A stretch of DNA of 37,012 bases, taken from assembly GCA_000697665.1 (NCBI GenBank), contig KL197766.1:1-37012 (forward strand). Reading direction: 5' to 3'. Made by a program: the position numbers and the translations under genes. Shown here piece by piece: positions 10,566-20,669 of the stretch (within the stretch, counting starts at the first letter, position 1; each line of letters begins with the position of its first letter). The DNA is from Jaapia argillacea MUCL 33604 (lineage: Eukaryota; Basidiomycota; Agaricomycetes; Jaapiales; Jaapiaceae). Under the pieces are notes generated by a model. The model worked only from the letters and a program-made list of their open reading frames with translations. It was not told the origin of the DNA and searched no databases.

Positions 10566-10726
10566 ATATATACACGGGCGTCAGACAGTGACTTTACCCA
10601 GCCTCACAGCACATGCATCGATTCAGGGATTCCTTAGACTCAGTCCATAAAGCATGGAAGATCATCGCAATACCCATATTAGTCTATAATGCAATCACGA
10701 TAGATACAGTATCGGATAGACGCTAG
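10566..10726 (-). promoter_or_regulatory. Promoter of GTPase gene 2: distal element plus TATA box
   Basis: On the minus strand the distal element CTAGCGTCTATCCGAT starts at 10726. The TATA box TATATAT starts at 10572, 154 bp downstream and about 190 bp before the ATG. The sequence GACGCC(C)GTG just before TATA is shared with gene 1. Confidence 0.65.
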
Positions 10727-10921
10727 GATAAGTACATGCTATATCCACACTGGCAGTACATGAGGACGGAGTACATTGTTCAATTTAATATTCGTCCGAG
10801 CTGTGAGATGTTCGACGACTATTCCTGGATAGTAAGGGACTGAGGATTGGTTTTAATTTGCGAGAGGTGCTCACCATTTGATTAGGGCGCTGCGGTGGGA
10901 ATACAACCCTCACAGCTAACG

Positions 10922-11482
10922 TCAAGAGCGCTGTGCGGACAAGGAAGCTTTCGCATTCGCCGCTTCAATCCGAGCCTTGTCGGCTCTCTGGTCTGCTTCG
11001 GCTTGTTTCGATTTCGCTCGACCGGCGAGCTCTTCCGCCAACGTCTTCTCTTCCTCAGCCTGACGAAGATCCTCTTCAGCCCCCTTCTTAGCCTCTTCGA
11101 CCGCCTTCTCCTCCGCCTCAGCAACGCGTATGTTCTCTTCGGCTCTCCTTCTCGTCTCCCTTTCCTCATCCTCAGCTTTCCTCACGTCCTCATCCGCCTT
11201 CCTCTTGATCTCTTCTGCCCGCATCTTCTCTTGATCGAACTTCGTTCTCGCCACTTCTATCCTCGTCTGCTCTTCCTCGATCTTCTTCCTCACATCTGCA
11301 ATCTTCCGTACCTCCTCTTCAACCTTCCTTCGAGCATATTCCGCCCTCTGCTTAGCCTCGGCGACTTGTCTATGTGCCTCGTCGGCGGCTACCCTCGCCT
11401 TCCTTGCCGCCTCTGCCGCCTCTTGCCTGGAACCCTCTGCTTTGGCCGCTATTTCATCGATAGTGGAAACGACGGAACCCAT
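10922..11482 (-). CDS. Coil-only paralogue of the IRG-like GTPases
   Basis: A 186-residue protein starting MGSVVSTIDE (Gly2 and Ser6 again suggest N-myristoylation), followed by continuous charged heptads to the C-terminus (units such as KAEDEER and RAEENIR). The last third, with AEELAGRAKSKQAEADQRA, aligns with the end of the coil in the full-length paralogues, but the stop comes where their G domain linker would begin. No P-loop or other GTPase motif follows downstream; the promoter of gene 2 lies there. It has its own TATA box and the shared distal element. It may be a truncated duplicate kept as a coil partner that could heteromerise with the GTPases (inference), or a young remnant. An exon of a larger gene is possible, but I found no continuation. 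Confidence 0.72.
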   Translation of the reverse strand: MGSVVSTIDEIAAKAEGSRQEAAEAARKARVAADEAHRQVAEAKQRAEYARRKVEEEVRKIADVRKKIEEEQTRIEVARTKFDQEKMRAEEIKRKADEDVRKAEDEERETRRRAEENIRVAEAEEKAVEEAKKGAEEDLRQAEEEKTLAEELAGRAKSKQAEADQRADKARIEAANAKASLSAQRS

Positions 11483-11669
11483 GTGTAGAGGAGGGTTACG
11501 ATACGGTTGTTGGTGCTATTTGGCCTGTAAAACAGAAGTGTCTCGTAGGTTTGAGCAACACCATCGCCAACAAAGATAGTGAACGTACTGGAAAGGCTAC
11601 TGTGCAAACGCCAAACGCAAACTGGGGGCAGGATACTTGGAAAACTATCACAGCCAAACGCCCAGTTGC

Positions 11670-11832
11670 ATATATAGTCGGGCATGTGGTAGAGGCTTGA
11701 CCGACCGCATCGCTGGCCTTTGGGCCTTGGTGCATTCCATCTGTGTCGATCAAGGGAGGGAGATGGCCCCAACGTCCATTTTGATCTGCATTGCAGCGTT
11801 TTGGGGGTATAGGTTCATCAGCCAGACGCAAG
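11670..11832 (-). promoter_or_regulatory. Promoter of the coil-only gene: distal element plus TATA box
   Basis: On the minus strand a diverged distal element, CTTGCGTCTGGCTGAT, starts at 11832. TATATAT starts at 11676, 156 bp downstream and about 190 bp before the ATG at 11482. It matches the gene 1 element at 12 of 16 positions, and the spacing is conserved. Confidence 0.5.
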
Positions 11833-11839
11833 GGTGTGT

Positions 11840-12610
11840 GATGCGTGAAGACCACACGAGGGTGGGACAACGATAGACACGCGGCAATAGCCTGAGGCAT
11901 GTGTGCACGCCTTGATTGGGGATGTGGGTCGCAGAAATCGAACAGAAGTTCCACGTTACCATCATAGCATCAAGATCGACATTCAGCATGATTGAAAATG
12001 CGGACTTCAGTCACACACCTGGCTGCCATGAGGTAGCCACGACCCAGAGGAGAGACGAGCCCCCAACTCGATGGTTGTGGGCGAAAGAAGTCTCCGAGAA
12101 GGAGATGGCTAGATATGGATTCTTCCATCCTTGGGTGGTGCGATTCATTGAACGTTCATTTTCGTGGTTGTCGAACGGACCGTATCAGTGCGCGTACCAC
12201 TGGGCCAGCGACAGTCCTACGGTAAGTCTGACCGAAATATTAGACTATATACCGAGTCGACTGTAATAGCGTCAAGCGAATTAATTATCTGTTATCGATA
12301 TCCTTCCCCTCCGAAATCCTTGAGCTTTCTATGAGAACCTGACGATGAGGAGCGCCAGAGCTTGGAGGCGGGCGACGGAGACGTGGCGCAAGCAAGTTGC
12401 GGGTCATCGGCCCGACATTAAACCCAAACCTTCATCAAGGCTGGCAACTGGCACAACTGAGCGCGTCCAAGCGGACTATTCGGGTTCTTGCTACAAAGTT
12501 ACGCCCCTTATGTCAACGTCCCGGAATCCAGCATACGTTCGCTACAATCCTATTCGAACAACAGTACATGACAAGTCTAAGGAAACACAACATGATGAAC
12601 CACAGTAGTA
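11840..12610. other. Intergenic, no supportable gene
   Basis: A plus-strand frame at 11916-12266 (116 residues, containing FFHPWVVRFIERSFSWL) is open, but it has no recognised motif, promoter or splice context. I do not call it a gene. Confidence 0.4.
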
Positions 12611-12623
12611 CCGCCATGACAAG

Positions 12624-14036
12624 TTACGCATCTGCTTTGACTCTCGAGCCTTTGTGGGTCGACTCCTTCAGGATATCCTCAAAAAGTTGCACCTCGTCGA
12701 TGACTCTATCCTTCCCAATCGGCCTTCCCTGGACGACTGCAGCCATCGTGTCCTTGGAGACGACGTAAACCTTTTGTGGAGGAAGCCCAGCTTTCCCCAG
12801 GTTCGCCTTTACGCTCTCGCGGGTTTCCGCTAGAAACTTCGCCCGTGCTGCTGGCATCATCTGAACGCGTTGCGTCCCATCGTCCATCATAAAATCATAA
12901 CCCATGTCCGTCATGACGTTCAAGATATGCTGGTTCGCCTTGGATCGGACGATATACGAAGGAATATGGAACCGTTTGCAGTTCTCGAGGATCGCGATAT
13001 CCGTGGCGGAGAAGCGGTTGTCGATCAAGACGATGATGCAGTCGAAGACGAAGAGGCCTTGGGCGTTGAAATATTGCCAGTCGGGGATCTCCAAAGTGCC
13101 CGCACCTGGAATATCGTACCAGACGAAAGGGTTCTTGGGATTAGGATCTGGGTATCCGGTGACCTGCAAGGTGGTTTCGACGATCCCCGTATTAGCCGCT
13201 CGTGGATCATTGTTGGTCAATCCGCGGAAGGCATTGATCAAGGACGACTTTCCACTGCCCGCGAGCCCAGCAATCGCGAAGTGGAAGTGTCCCTCGGTAT
13301 ATCCAAATCGAATCTTGGCGGATTTAATGTCGTCGTCAGTCGGCAATACGACTGGTCGATCTCCACGTAACCATTTGGCCTCCATTTCATCCGTCCTCGA
13401 AACCTGCTGCCGGAGATCATCCAGCGCTTTTTGTTCCCTTGCTTTCGCGGCATCCGCCAGACTCTGGGCCTGGGCGGCTCTCTCGCCTGCTTCCAACTGG
13501 ATTTCCCTCGCCCTAGCGGCTTTCTCTTCAGCCAATCTCTTCTCCTCTTCTGCTTGTTGCCGACCTACTTCCGCCATCCTCTTCCTCTCTTCCGCTTCCT
13601 TCCTCTCCGCCTCTGCCGCCCGCATCCTCTCCTCAGCTTTCCTCTTCGTCTCCCTTGCTTCGCTCTCAGCCTCCCTCCTCTCCTCCTCGGCCTTGACTCT
13701 GGCAGCCTCCGCCCACCTCTTCTCATCTTCAGCTCTAGCCCTGGCTTCGTCCACCATCCTCTTTTCTCGATCAGCACTGTCCTTCGCCTCTTGCATCCTC
13801 CTCTTCTCCTCGTCAGCTATCCTCTTCGCCTCTTCCGCCATCCACTTCTCGTGATAAGCCTGATTCCTTGCCGCCTCTATTGCCCGCTTCTCGTCCTCGA
13901 TTCTTCTTCTCTCATTCTCCCAAGTCCTTCTTTCCTCATCAATCTTCCGCTGGGCTTCTTCGGCCCTCTGCCTAGCCGCAGCAGCCTCCTCCTTGAACCT
14001 CGATATCTCTCTAGCAGCTTTTTCAGGGTCGCACAT
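12624..14036 (-). CDS. Coiled-coil IRG-like GTPase, paralogue 3 (N-terminus diverged)
   Basis: A 470-residue protein from the ATG at 14036. The coiled coil spans about residues 2-230 and is clearly diverged from the coils of paralogues 1 and 2. The G domain is nearly unchanged: P-loop GLAGSGKS at 257-264, DIPG at 308-311, G4 RSKAN and G5 SKDT. The start aligns with an internal Met of the other paralogues (their TM-x-DVEEAA). Upstream in the same frame is a TAA, and at 14120-14118 a relic ATGGGC opens a frame that stops after five codons. The TATA spacing (about 164 bp) fits that relic ATG better than the ATG used here. Either the myristoylated start was lost by mutation or a short first exon is spliced in a way I could not confirm. 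Confidence 0.82.
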   Translation of the reverse strand: MCDPEKAAREISRFKEEAAAARQRAEEAQRKIDEERRTWENERRRIEDEKRAIEAARNQAYHEKWMAEEAKRIADEEKRRMQEAKDSADREKRMVDEARARAEDEKRWAEAARVKAEEERREAESEARETKRKAEERMRAAEAERKEAEERKRMAEVGRQQAEEEKRLAEEKAARAREIQLEAGERAAQAQSLADAAKAREQKALDDLRQQVSRTDEMEAKWLRGDRPVVLPTDDDIKSAKIRFGYTEGHFHFAIAGLAGSGKSSLINAFRGLTNNDPRAANTGIVETTLQVTGYPDPNPKNPFVWYDIPGAGTLEIPDWQYFNAQGLFVFDCIIVLIDNRFSATDIAILENCKRFHIPSYIVRSKANQHILNVMTDMGYDFMMDDGTQRVQMMPAARAKFLAETRESVKANLGKAGLPPQKVYVVSKDTMAAVVQGRPIGKDRVIDEVQLFEDILKESTHKGSRVKADA

Positions 14037-14277
14037 GATTGTGTTTTACGCGATATCCGAGGCTCGAAGTTGGTGGGGTAAGGTCGATATGTTGGTGATG
14101 TGTCAAAGGATTACGCCCATTCGGTGGAGAAAACGCGAGCGATCGTCGAGCAGTAAAGAGCAGTTTCAACGGGGATGAAAGGTACTATGACCCAAGATGT
14201 CGACGATGATACAATGAGTGCCCTTGTTGAGTCGTTTGCCGTCTTACTGGCCGAGAGGCAGAGATTTACCGAGTAGC

Positions 14278-14439
14278 ATATATACACGACCGCCAAACGG
14301 GAACCTTATTCTTCTTTGCTGCGCATCCTTAGCAGCTTCGCCTTCGATGTTCCCCTTCCGCCCATCACGATGGAAGATCGTGTCAACATTGCTCTGCAGT
14401 ATAGCATATTCGGCAGCCTGCGCATCCGATAGACGCCAG
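14278..14439 (-). promoter_or_regulatory. Promoter of GTPase gene 3: distal element plus TATA box
   Basis: On the minus strand the distal element CTGGCGTCTATCGGAT starts at 14439. TATATAT starts at 14284, 155 bp downstream. The motif GGCGGTCGTG precedes the TATA box, as in genes 1 and 2. Confidence 0.62.
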
Positions 14440-14941
14440 GTCTGTGATTCCTTCGCACTACTAGCATGAGGATAGAGGGCTTTGCTCGGCTTAATATCCG
14501 CTAGTGCTGTGTAACAATAAACAATGTTCTACCCACGTCCTAGGAGAGAGAAGGAAGACACGCCAATTGTGGAAAACGGAGGTCAAGAGAAATGAAACCT
14601 AGTGAACACAACGTTAGTGAAATACCAGTGCGTGTGCACCATGAACTATATGGGTCTTCGCAGGGTTGATCGAAAGCCTGATCGCCCCGACCCCCATTCG
14701 ACCGCATTTCATGAACTATCACAACGGGTGTTCGTCCTGGATTTTTCACCAGCCCCTTTTTTCATCTTCACCAATTCCCTAACTCCGAGTCTATTTCCAA
14801 TGGCACCGAACCCAGATCGAGTGAAATGGTACATGTTAACAATGCACATGGTGTCGTACATGACAGTTTCATCGAGTGAAGCACTGGATCCGAGTGACTC
14901 AAGGATAAATGCCACATTTCGGCGGTCGAGTGTCGTCTTAC

Positions 14942-15683
14942 TCATCCCCTCCCAGCCAAAACACCTTCCTCCAACACGATCCCCGCAGACCTTTTATTGA
15001 AAAAATTCTTGATTCGTCTTGTAGCCCTTCTGAGAAACCTAGTTCTATGACGAGTACTGTGGAATTGCCGAGAACGGTATTGTGGTTGTTTGAATTTGAT
15101 GTTTGTTTGCCAGCAGAAGTCTTCCCGGTAGGTTGTTACTGGGATTTCTGGCGATGGTGGCGGAGACACGGGCACTTCTTGTATTTCGTAGAGTTGTGAC
15201 GATTCAATTGAAGATATCGTTGACCGAGCGATGTTTAGGGTATCTGGACCGGGCGAAGGAAATGACGGACAGGTAGAGGTTTCGTCGTGAGAGAAGGTAA
15301 AGACGGGCGAGTTTTCGGGGATGGATGAGAGAATGGTTGGGATGAAAGGTTGGGATGATAGAGGTCTTGGTTCTGGGTGTAGTTCTCGGTTACATTTGGG
15401 TCGGGTGGCCTTAGGTTGAGTGACGCTGAAGAATGAAGGAGGGACGAGTAAACTAGCTGATCAAGTAGAATAAGGGGTGAACTCGCCTTTCAGGGATCGG
15501 ATCCAACTCCGCCACCTCCGGATCGGACCGGGCTCCTTCCCTCCGATGGATGATCCTGGTCAAAGATGATACAAAGGGGTGCATCTCGGGGTGGTTTTGT
15601 GGCAAGGTTGCTTGTGGCTTTGGATTGGAGCAGGTACTGGAATAGTATGAGATGCTGGCAGGAGACGGGGGAGTTGAGACCAT
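14942..15683 (-). CDS. Hypothetical protein, at least two exons, junction unresolved
   Basis: A probable first exon starts at ATG 15683 (MVSTPPSPASISYYSS, good context) and runs to about 15490. A second open stretch runs from about 15428 to the TGA at 14942. It encodes a Pro/Ser-rich protein with a basic C-terminal segment (RTRFLRRATRRIKNFF). A clear acceptor (CATTCTTCAG) near 15428 supports an intron, but I could not find a donor in matching phase. A further minus-strand frame at 14945-14709 (contains VAFILESLGSSASLDET) overlaps the end and might be an additional exon. The family is not recognised. Confidence 0.4.
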
Positions 15684-15984
15684 GCTGGTGTGGTGGATTA
15701 AAAGGAAGGGAGGGGTGAGTCATAAACCGCAATTTAGCGAGAGTAGAAGGTGGCGCTTTATCACGGAGAGGAGCTGTGCGTTGTTTGGGTAACAAGAAGT
15801 AAACGCTGAGCACCGAAAACGTTGGCGAAGGGAGCGACTATTGTCCTGCACTGCATCGTCTGCTTCCCGAGAGCCAACGTCTACGCATCGCTGCAGTACT
15901 TCATGGATCTTCAAAGGGCTATGAAGACGCGAGGGTAGTAAGATCATCTTCACTGAAAACTCGTGTGCCGTGGGCTTCAAGTTG

Positions 15985-16765
15985 TGTGGCGAGTTGGCGA
16001 CTGTGATTCCCCTTCTAGAACTTCGATGACAGCGATGAGACAGGAGCAGCCTTCAGTTCAGCTCATAAATGAAGATATGTCGAAGAGAAGTATCCACTCG
16101 ATGCACAGACTAATCTGCGACTCGAGTCACCCGACTGATAGTACCATGTTGTTGCGGACAGTATGTGGTCGACCAGCGAAATGACATGATTTTATTTAAC
16201 TGCAAACAGCAATGATTGCGAAGCCCTCCCAGAAGGTATCGCAACAAGGCAGTAAAATCTCAGAGTCGTTACTGTGGCCCATAATCGCGCCAGGACGAAA
16301 AGTGCGGCATGACAGCAAAACGGCTTGCATGTCACCTCACGTCACAAATAAAGTTCCAGCACCGCCACACGTAAATTTCGGCCTTCTCCGTGCCCGTTCC
16401 TTCCAAAAATGAATTTCCAAATTCCGTCTCGTTCCTCCTCGTGTCTCGCAACCTCTCGCTTTGCCTGTTCCAAGTGCCCGTTCCCCATCCCAGAATGTAT
16501 CTGCAGAGCTTCGCATCAATGTCTCGTTCCTTTTTCTATTGGTGCTCGAGCAGTGGAGGTTGCTTTGACTAGGCAGGGGCGGTGGGGAGATAAAACCGCC
16601 CGTTTTGACAGTTCTGCCCTCCCCACTGACACCTACCAAGGTCGTTGTATATTGCAGCAGTCCTAGCTGAGACACTTGCTTTACTTTTAATTCTCCTCTC
16701 CCCATCGCACCAGAATCATCGACTCGTGGCCACATTGAAACAACCCAATTGATACATCTCCAGAC
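15985..16765. other. Intergenic, upstream of the kinase gene
   Basis: No gene is supported. A minus-strand frame at 16337-16735 is open, but it overlaps the likely kinase promoter and shows no recognised domain. Confidence 0.4.
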
Positions 16766-16771
16766 TCCGTC

Positions 16772-19700
16772 ATGATACTCTCTCGCTTCACGCGAAGTCT
16801 CAAACGTCTCCTCCGGAGAAAGAGGTTCAATACATGCCCTGCTACCCCAGCTCTACCGCCGAGTCCAAGGCCATCGCTGGACACCATTTCAAATCCACCC
16901 ATCGTAATCAACACGGAGGGCTCAGTACTCTCAGCGTCACCATCGAGGAGATCTACGACTTCTGCAATTATCCTCAATGCAACTTGTGCTCGCGCCGAGC
17001 GACTCGTACTAGTCGAAATCCCACATACCGGTGAGCCCGCCACCTCATGTCTTTCATTCGATCATCTAACGCTCTTACAGGAACTGTTGAACATAGTGTT
17101 CGATCATCTTCCACAGCCAACCCCACGGAACAGCAACCGGACCTCTCCGTTTTGCGAGTAGAAAGCAGCTCGCCCAGAAACGACGACGATTTCTTGGCGC
17201 CTCACCCTAACCGTTTGTCTCCGAATGGTGAGCACCCCACCCACATTCACTTGCCCGACTTGCGTCTGACGTAGAATAATAGATGAACGGAATGCATCGT
17301 CACCAGTACCTACTTCCCTGGAAGTTGGATCGAGAGACGTTAACGAAACTGCCGAGTTGGCATCACCTTCCCGGAGAGATATCGGTGTCCAGACGGGCGA
17401 TATCATGGACGAGCTTGCCTGGGATACGCACAAGGCGGAGACAGACGCGATCGACTCCTTGGAGTGGAAAGCCGAAGTGGAAGATACCCCCATAGACGAA
17501 ATCTCCTCGCACCCAGAGCGAGGTATCCACTTACCTCAACCCGACTCTCTCAACGCAGAACGGTCAGGTGGGGGGATCGGAAATGATCCTCCGCCACGTT
17601 CATCCCGTGCTGAAGACTCATTGAGCCCTTTCCGATACCCACCTCCGATCAGCCATTGCCAATCCAGCCCAGGTGCCCCCACCCCTTTACACCACCTTAG
17701 CTGTACGACGAACGACTTCGCTTATAGCGATGTCAGTCCAAGACATGGCTTCGCCTCTCGCGGAAAACCTCATCTCGTTCCCGGCTTTTGAACCGCAAGG
17801 CCTTTTTACGGACATTACGGAGAGCCTCAACGAGGTTGAAGAAGTCCACTTATCGCATCGATCCACAACGCGAGATGGATTTTTACCACCATACCTAACA
17901 TCACCCCCTGCTGAGAACCTCCCCCAACCGAACTTCTCGCCAAAGTTGGGTTTCCGCAGAACACCCCGGTCTAGTCGTCCGCTCCCCCTCCTACCGACAC
18001 CAGGAAATGGGCTGGGACTGATAGGAATGCCTACCAACATCGCATGTGAAGATAGCGATGCAAGGCTTACTCTCCCACTGGATCCCTTTAGTCTACCAAC
18101 CCCGACTCCTTTTCGTCCTCCAGGTCTTCCCTCACCGATACAACGCCCAATCGACCTAATCACGATTGACGGAGCCCTCTCTCCCTCCCCTTGCACGAAC
18201 ACCCAACCTAGTCAAGATCCTGACAAAGCGATGGCTCGGATTATGCGTATCATCGAACAAGCACATCCCTTTACGCCTGTTTCGCATGAGCGGTCGGGGT
18301 TTGACTCTCCTCGGAGGTCTGAAGCTCCTCAGTGGCCTCCACTGTTTCAATCACAGGCGAGGTCTGTGGATCTGCCTTCGTCACGGGTTGCGAACTATGG
18401 CGTTTCAAGGGTCGGAGAGGTTGAGCCTTTTACTCTGGGGAGTTCATACCACGCAACGCGTGAAACTCCTCCGCCCCCTGTTAATCCTCTCAAAAATGGG
18501 ATTTGGAACGTCACACAAATACGACAAATTAGGATCGATCCTACCGGGACGCGTCAATGGTATACAGGTGGTACCCTCGGTATGGGAGGGTTTTCGGCTG
18601 CTTACCTCGTTTACAACCCCATGCATGAACGGGAAGTGGTTATCAAGTGTATGAGGGCGTGTCTTCCTGTTTCGAGGAGAACCATAGAGGGTGTGATGAA
18701 TGAGGTCAAGGTGCTAAAGAAGTTGAGGGAGGAGGAGCGCAGGTGTGGTGGGGGGAACTTTTTGTTGAAGCCTGGGTTTGGACCGAAGGGTGTAGATGAA
18801 GCGTTCTATTGGTTCTCTAGTTTGGGGTTCTTACAAATCGCGATTGTGAGGAGCTTGTTGTTTTTTACCTTGGATATCGCTAATCGTCTTTCGCGTATAG
18901 GAGTATTGTCCGGGCGGCGACTTGGTTCAGTACGCGAAACGACTCACCTCCCCCCAGTTATCTCTCGTCTTCGCAGAAGTGGTAAGAGCACTCTCTCGCT
19001 GTGCTCCTCTTCCAGACCCTAATAACCTTCGTTCTTCATTCGCAGGCACACGGCCTCATTCACCTACACGATCTCGGCATAATCCACCACGACCTCAAAC
19101 CCAATAATATCTTCATCGACAGACTCGGTCACTGCGTCATCGCCGATTTCAATGGGTCCGTCTTCGTACCGATCCACCAGAAAGGAGTGAAGAGAGACAA
19201 CGATATCTATACTCTTGGTTTCGCTGCGCCGGAATTGGTTGATGAGTATGTGACTTGGTATGATCATGGGATTGATTGGTGGGCTCTGGGTGTTTGTATA
19301 TTCTTTTTGGAGACGGGAAAGGTGAGTCTTTGGTTTCGGTGTGGAGATGGAGGGATACTCATTATTGTCTGTGTGCATAGCACCTTGTTGGTATGGATAA
19401 CAATGAGCGCCCGTCTTCAATGGTCTTCTGGGAGGGTGTCGCGAGTATGGGCAAGAAACTTCGTGCGCGTGGCGCATCCCCTGATCTGATCGACCTTCTG
19501 CAGAAGGTACGTTCGGGGTCTCCTACATGTTTTGCAAGGTTCTTACGCGTGTATTGTTATTTCGCAATTCAGGTCCTTACATTGAACCCTAACGAACGAC
19601 TCCAAGGAAAATCTCTTTTTGCACACCCATACTTCCACAACCTGTATGTCTCTCCCTCTATCCATCATGCCAAGCGATACTTACTCCTGACTTCTCCCAG

Positions 19701-19914
19701 ACCTTGGGACCTCGTAGAATCAAAAACGAAACCAATCTTCGAATACGTACCACTCCAACCCACACGGAAAGATTTCCCATCCCGACCAGGCAAACATTGG
19801 GATGTGGCTGGGGTGTCAATCCTTTCACAACTTGCTGTGGAAGGGTTGGAGGTGCGGATGGATGATTCGTTCTTCCCAGATTTTGGAGATTTTGTGGAGG
19901 AGTTGGCGGGTTAG
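16772..19914 (+). CDS. AGC-like serine/threonine protein kinase, 9 exons
   Basis: Exons: 16772-17030, 17081-17227, 17283-17567, 17626-18845, 18901-18981, 19046-19321, 19381-19506, 19573-19643, 19701-19914. All introns are GT-AG and 50-66 nt. The product is 892 residues. The first 540 or so are low-complexity Pro/Ser-rich. The kinase domain then shows the glycine loop GTLGMGGFS (546-554), Lys571 (VVIKC), Glu590, hinge EYCPGGDL from 638, catalytic loop HHDLKPNN (678-685), DFN at 698-700 in place of DFG, AAPE (724-727) and DWWALGV, followed by the HPYF-type end of the C-lobe and a C-terminal tail. The third intron is the least certain, because a 28-nt GT-AG alternative (17673-17700) also keeps the frame. 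Catalytic residues are present, so activity is plausible; substrates are unknown. Confidence 0.85.
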
Positions 19915-20137
19915 GCGGATTGAGGTGTTTGGCCACGGATTCTGGTTTCGTTACTTATTTGTTGTTTAATTCTGCGGTGTATCGATAATTATATCTGGGA
20001 GCGTTGCATTCTCCCTGTCCGCCAGTCGAACATACCAACTTTGCGGATCGTCGTTGAGTGGACGAACTTCGACGACATCGGGGAAAGTGCATTGAAGATG
20101 GTTGGTGAAAAAAGAAAGCGAAGTGTTTTACAAAACA

Positions 20138-20224
20138 TGGACGCCAGGAGAATTGAACTCCTCCCCTCTCGCAAACATGAGAATCATGCTAAGCGAGCGT
20201 GATAACCAACTACACCAGGTGCCC
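20138..20224 (-). tRNA. tRNA-Ala(AGC) with 13-nt intron
   Basis: The minus strand reads GGGCACCTGGTG at the 5' end. The anticodon stem is CTCGC/GCGAG with loop TTAGCAT interrupted after position 37. The T arm is AGGAG/CTCCT and the discriminator is A. The anticodon is AGC and the acceptor carries the Ala identity pair G3:U70. A run of six T on the transcript strand (20113-20108) could terminate Pol III. Confidence 0.88.
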
Positions 20225-20406
20225 GACGGCGATATTACCCTCTGATACACTAAGATGCTTGGGGAGACAACCGACGTGAAAATGATGCTGAGGCGGTTTC
20301 AACTGTGTGCTTAGCTCGAGAATGCAAATATTTGTGTGACAAAGCCTACATCTCAATCTAAAGGAGTTTCAAGTTGGGCACAAAACGAGACGATGTGAGT
20401 TACCCA

Positions 20407-20493
20407 TGGACGCCAGGAGAATTGAACTCCTCCCCTCTCGCAAACATGAAAGTTATGCTAAGCGAGCGTGATAACCAACTACACCAGGTACCC
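20407..20493 (-). tRNA. tRNA-Ala(AGC) with 13-nt intron, variant acceptor
   Basis: Same structure as the neighbouring copies, but the 5' acceptor strand is GGGTACC, giving U4:G69 instead of C4:G69. G3:U70 and anticodon AGC are kept. Confidence 0.82.
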
Positions 20494-20669
20494 GATGCAA
20501 CTCCGAGTTTCAATGCCTACTCAGTCTTTGGCGAGAAAATGAGCCTAAAAAATGAGATCTTGTGTATTTTCCATACAGTTTGACAATGCAATGCTTTCCG
20601 AAATAGAGATCTATCGGAATCTTTGATCAATAACTCCCAAGGGAAAAAGAAGTGGATTCACTGCTTGAG

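Noticed and set aside
11916-12266. 116-codon plus-strand frame with WLWAKEVSEKEMARYGFF
   Set aside because: No promoter, splice context or recognised motif; could be chance.
12904-13854. Plus-strand 316-codon frame opposite gene 3
   Set aside because: It overlaps the conserved G domain and coil on the minus strand entirely and reads as low-complexity Ser/Ala.
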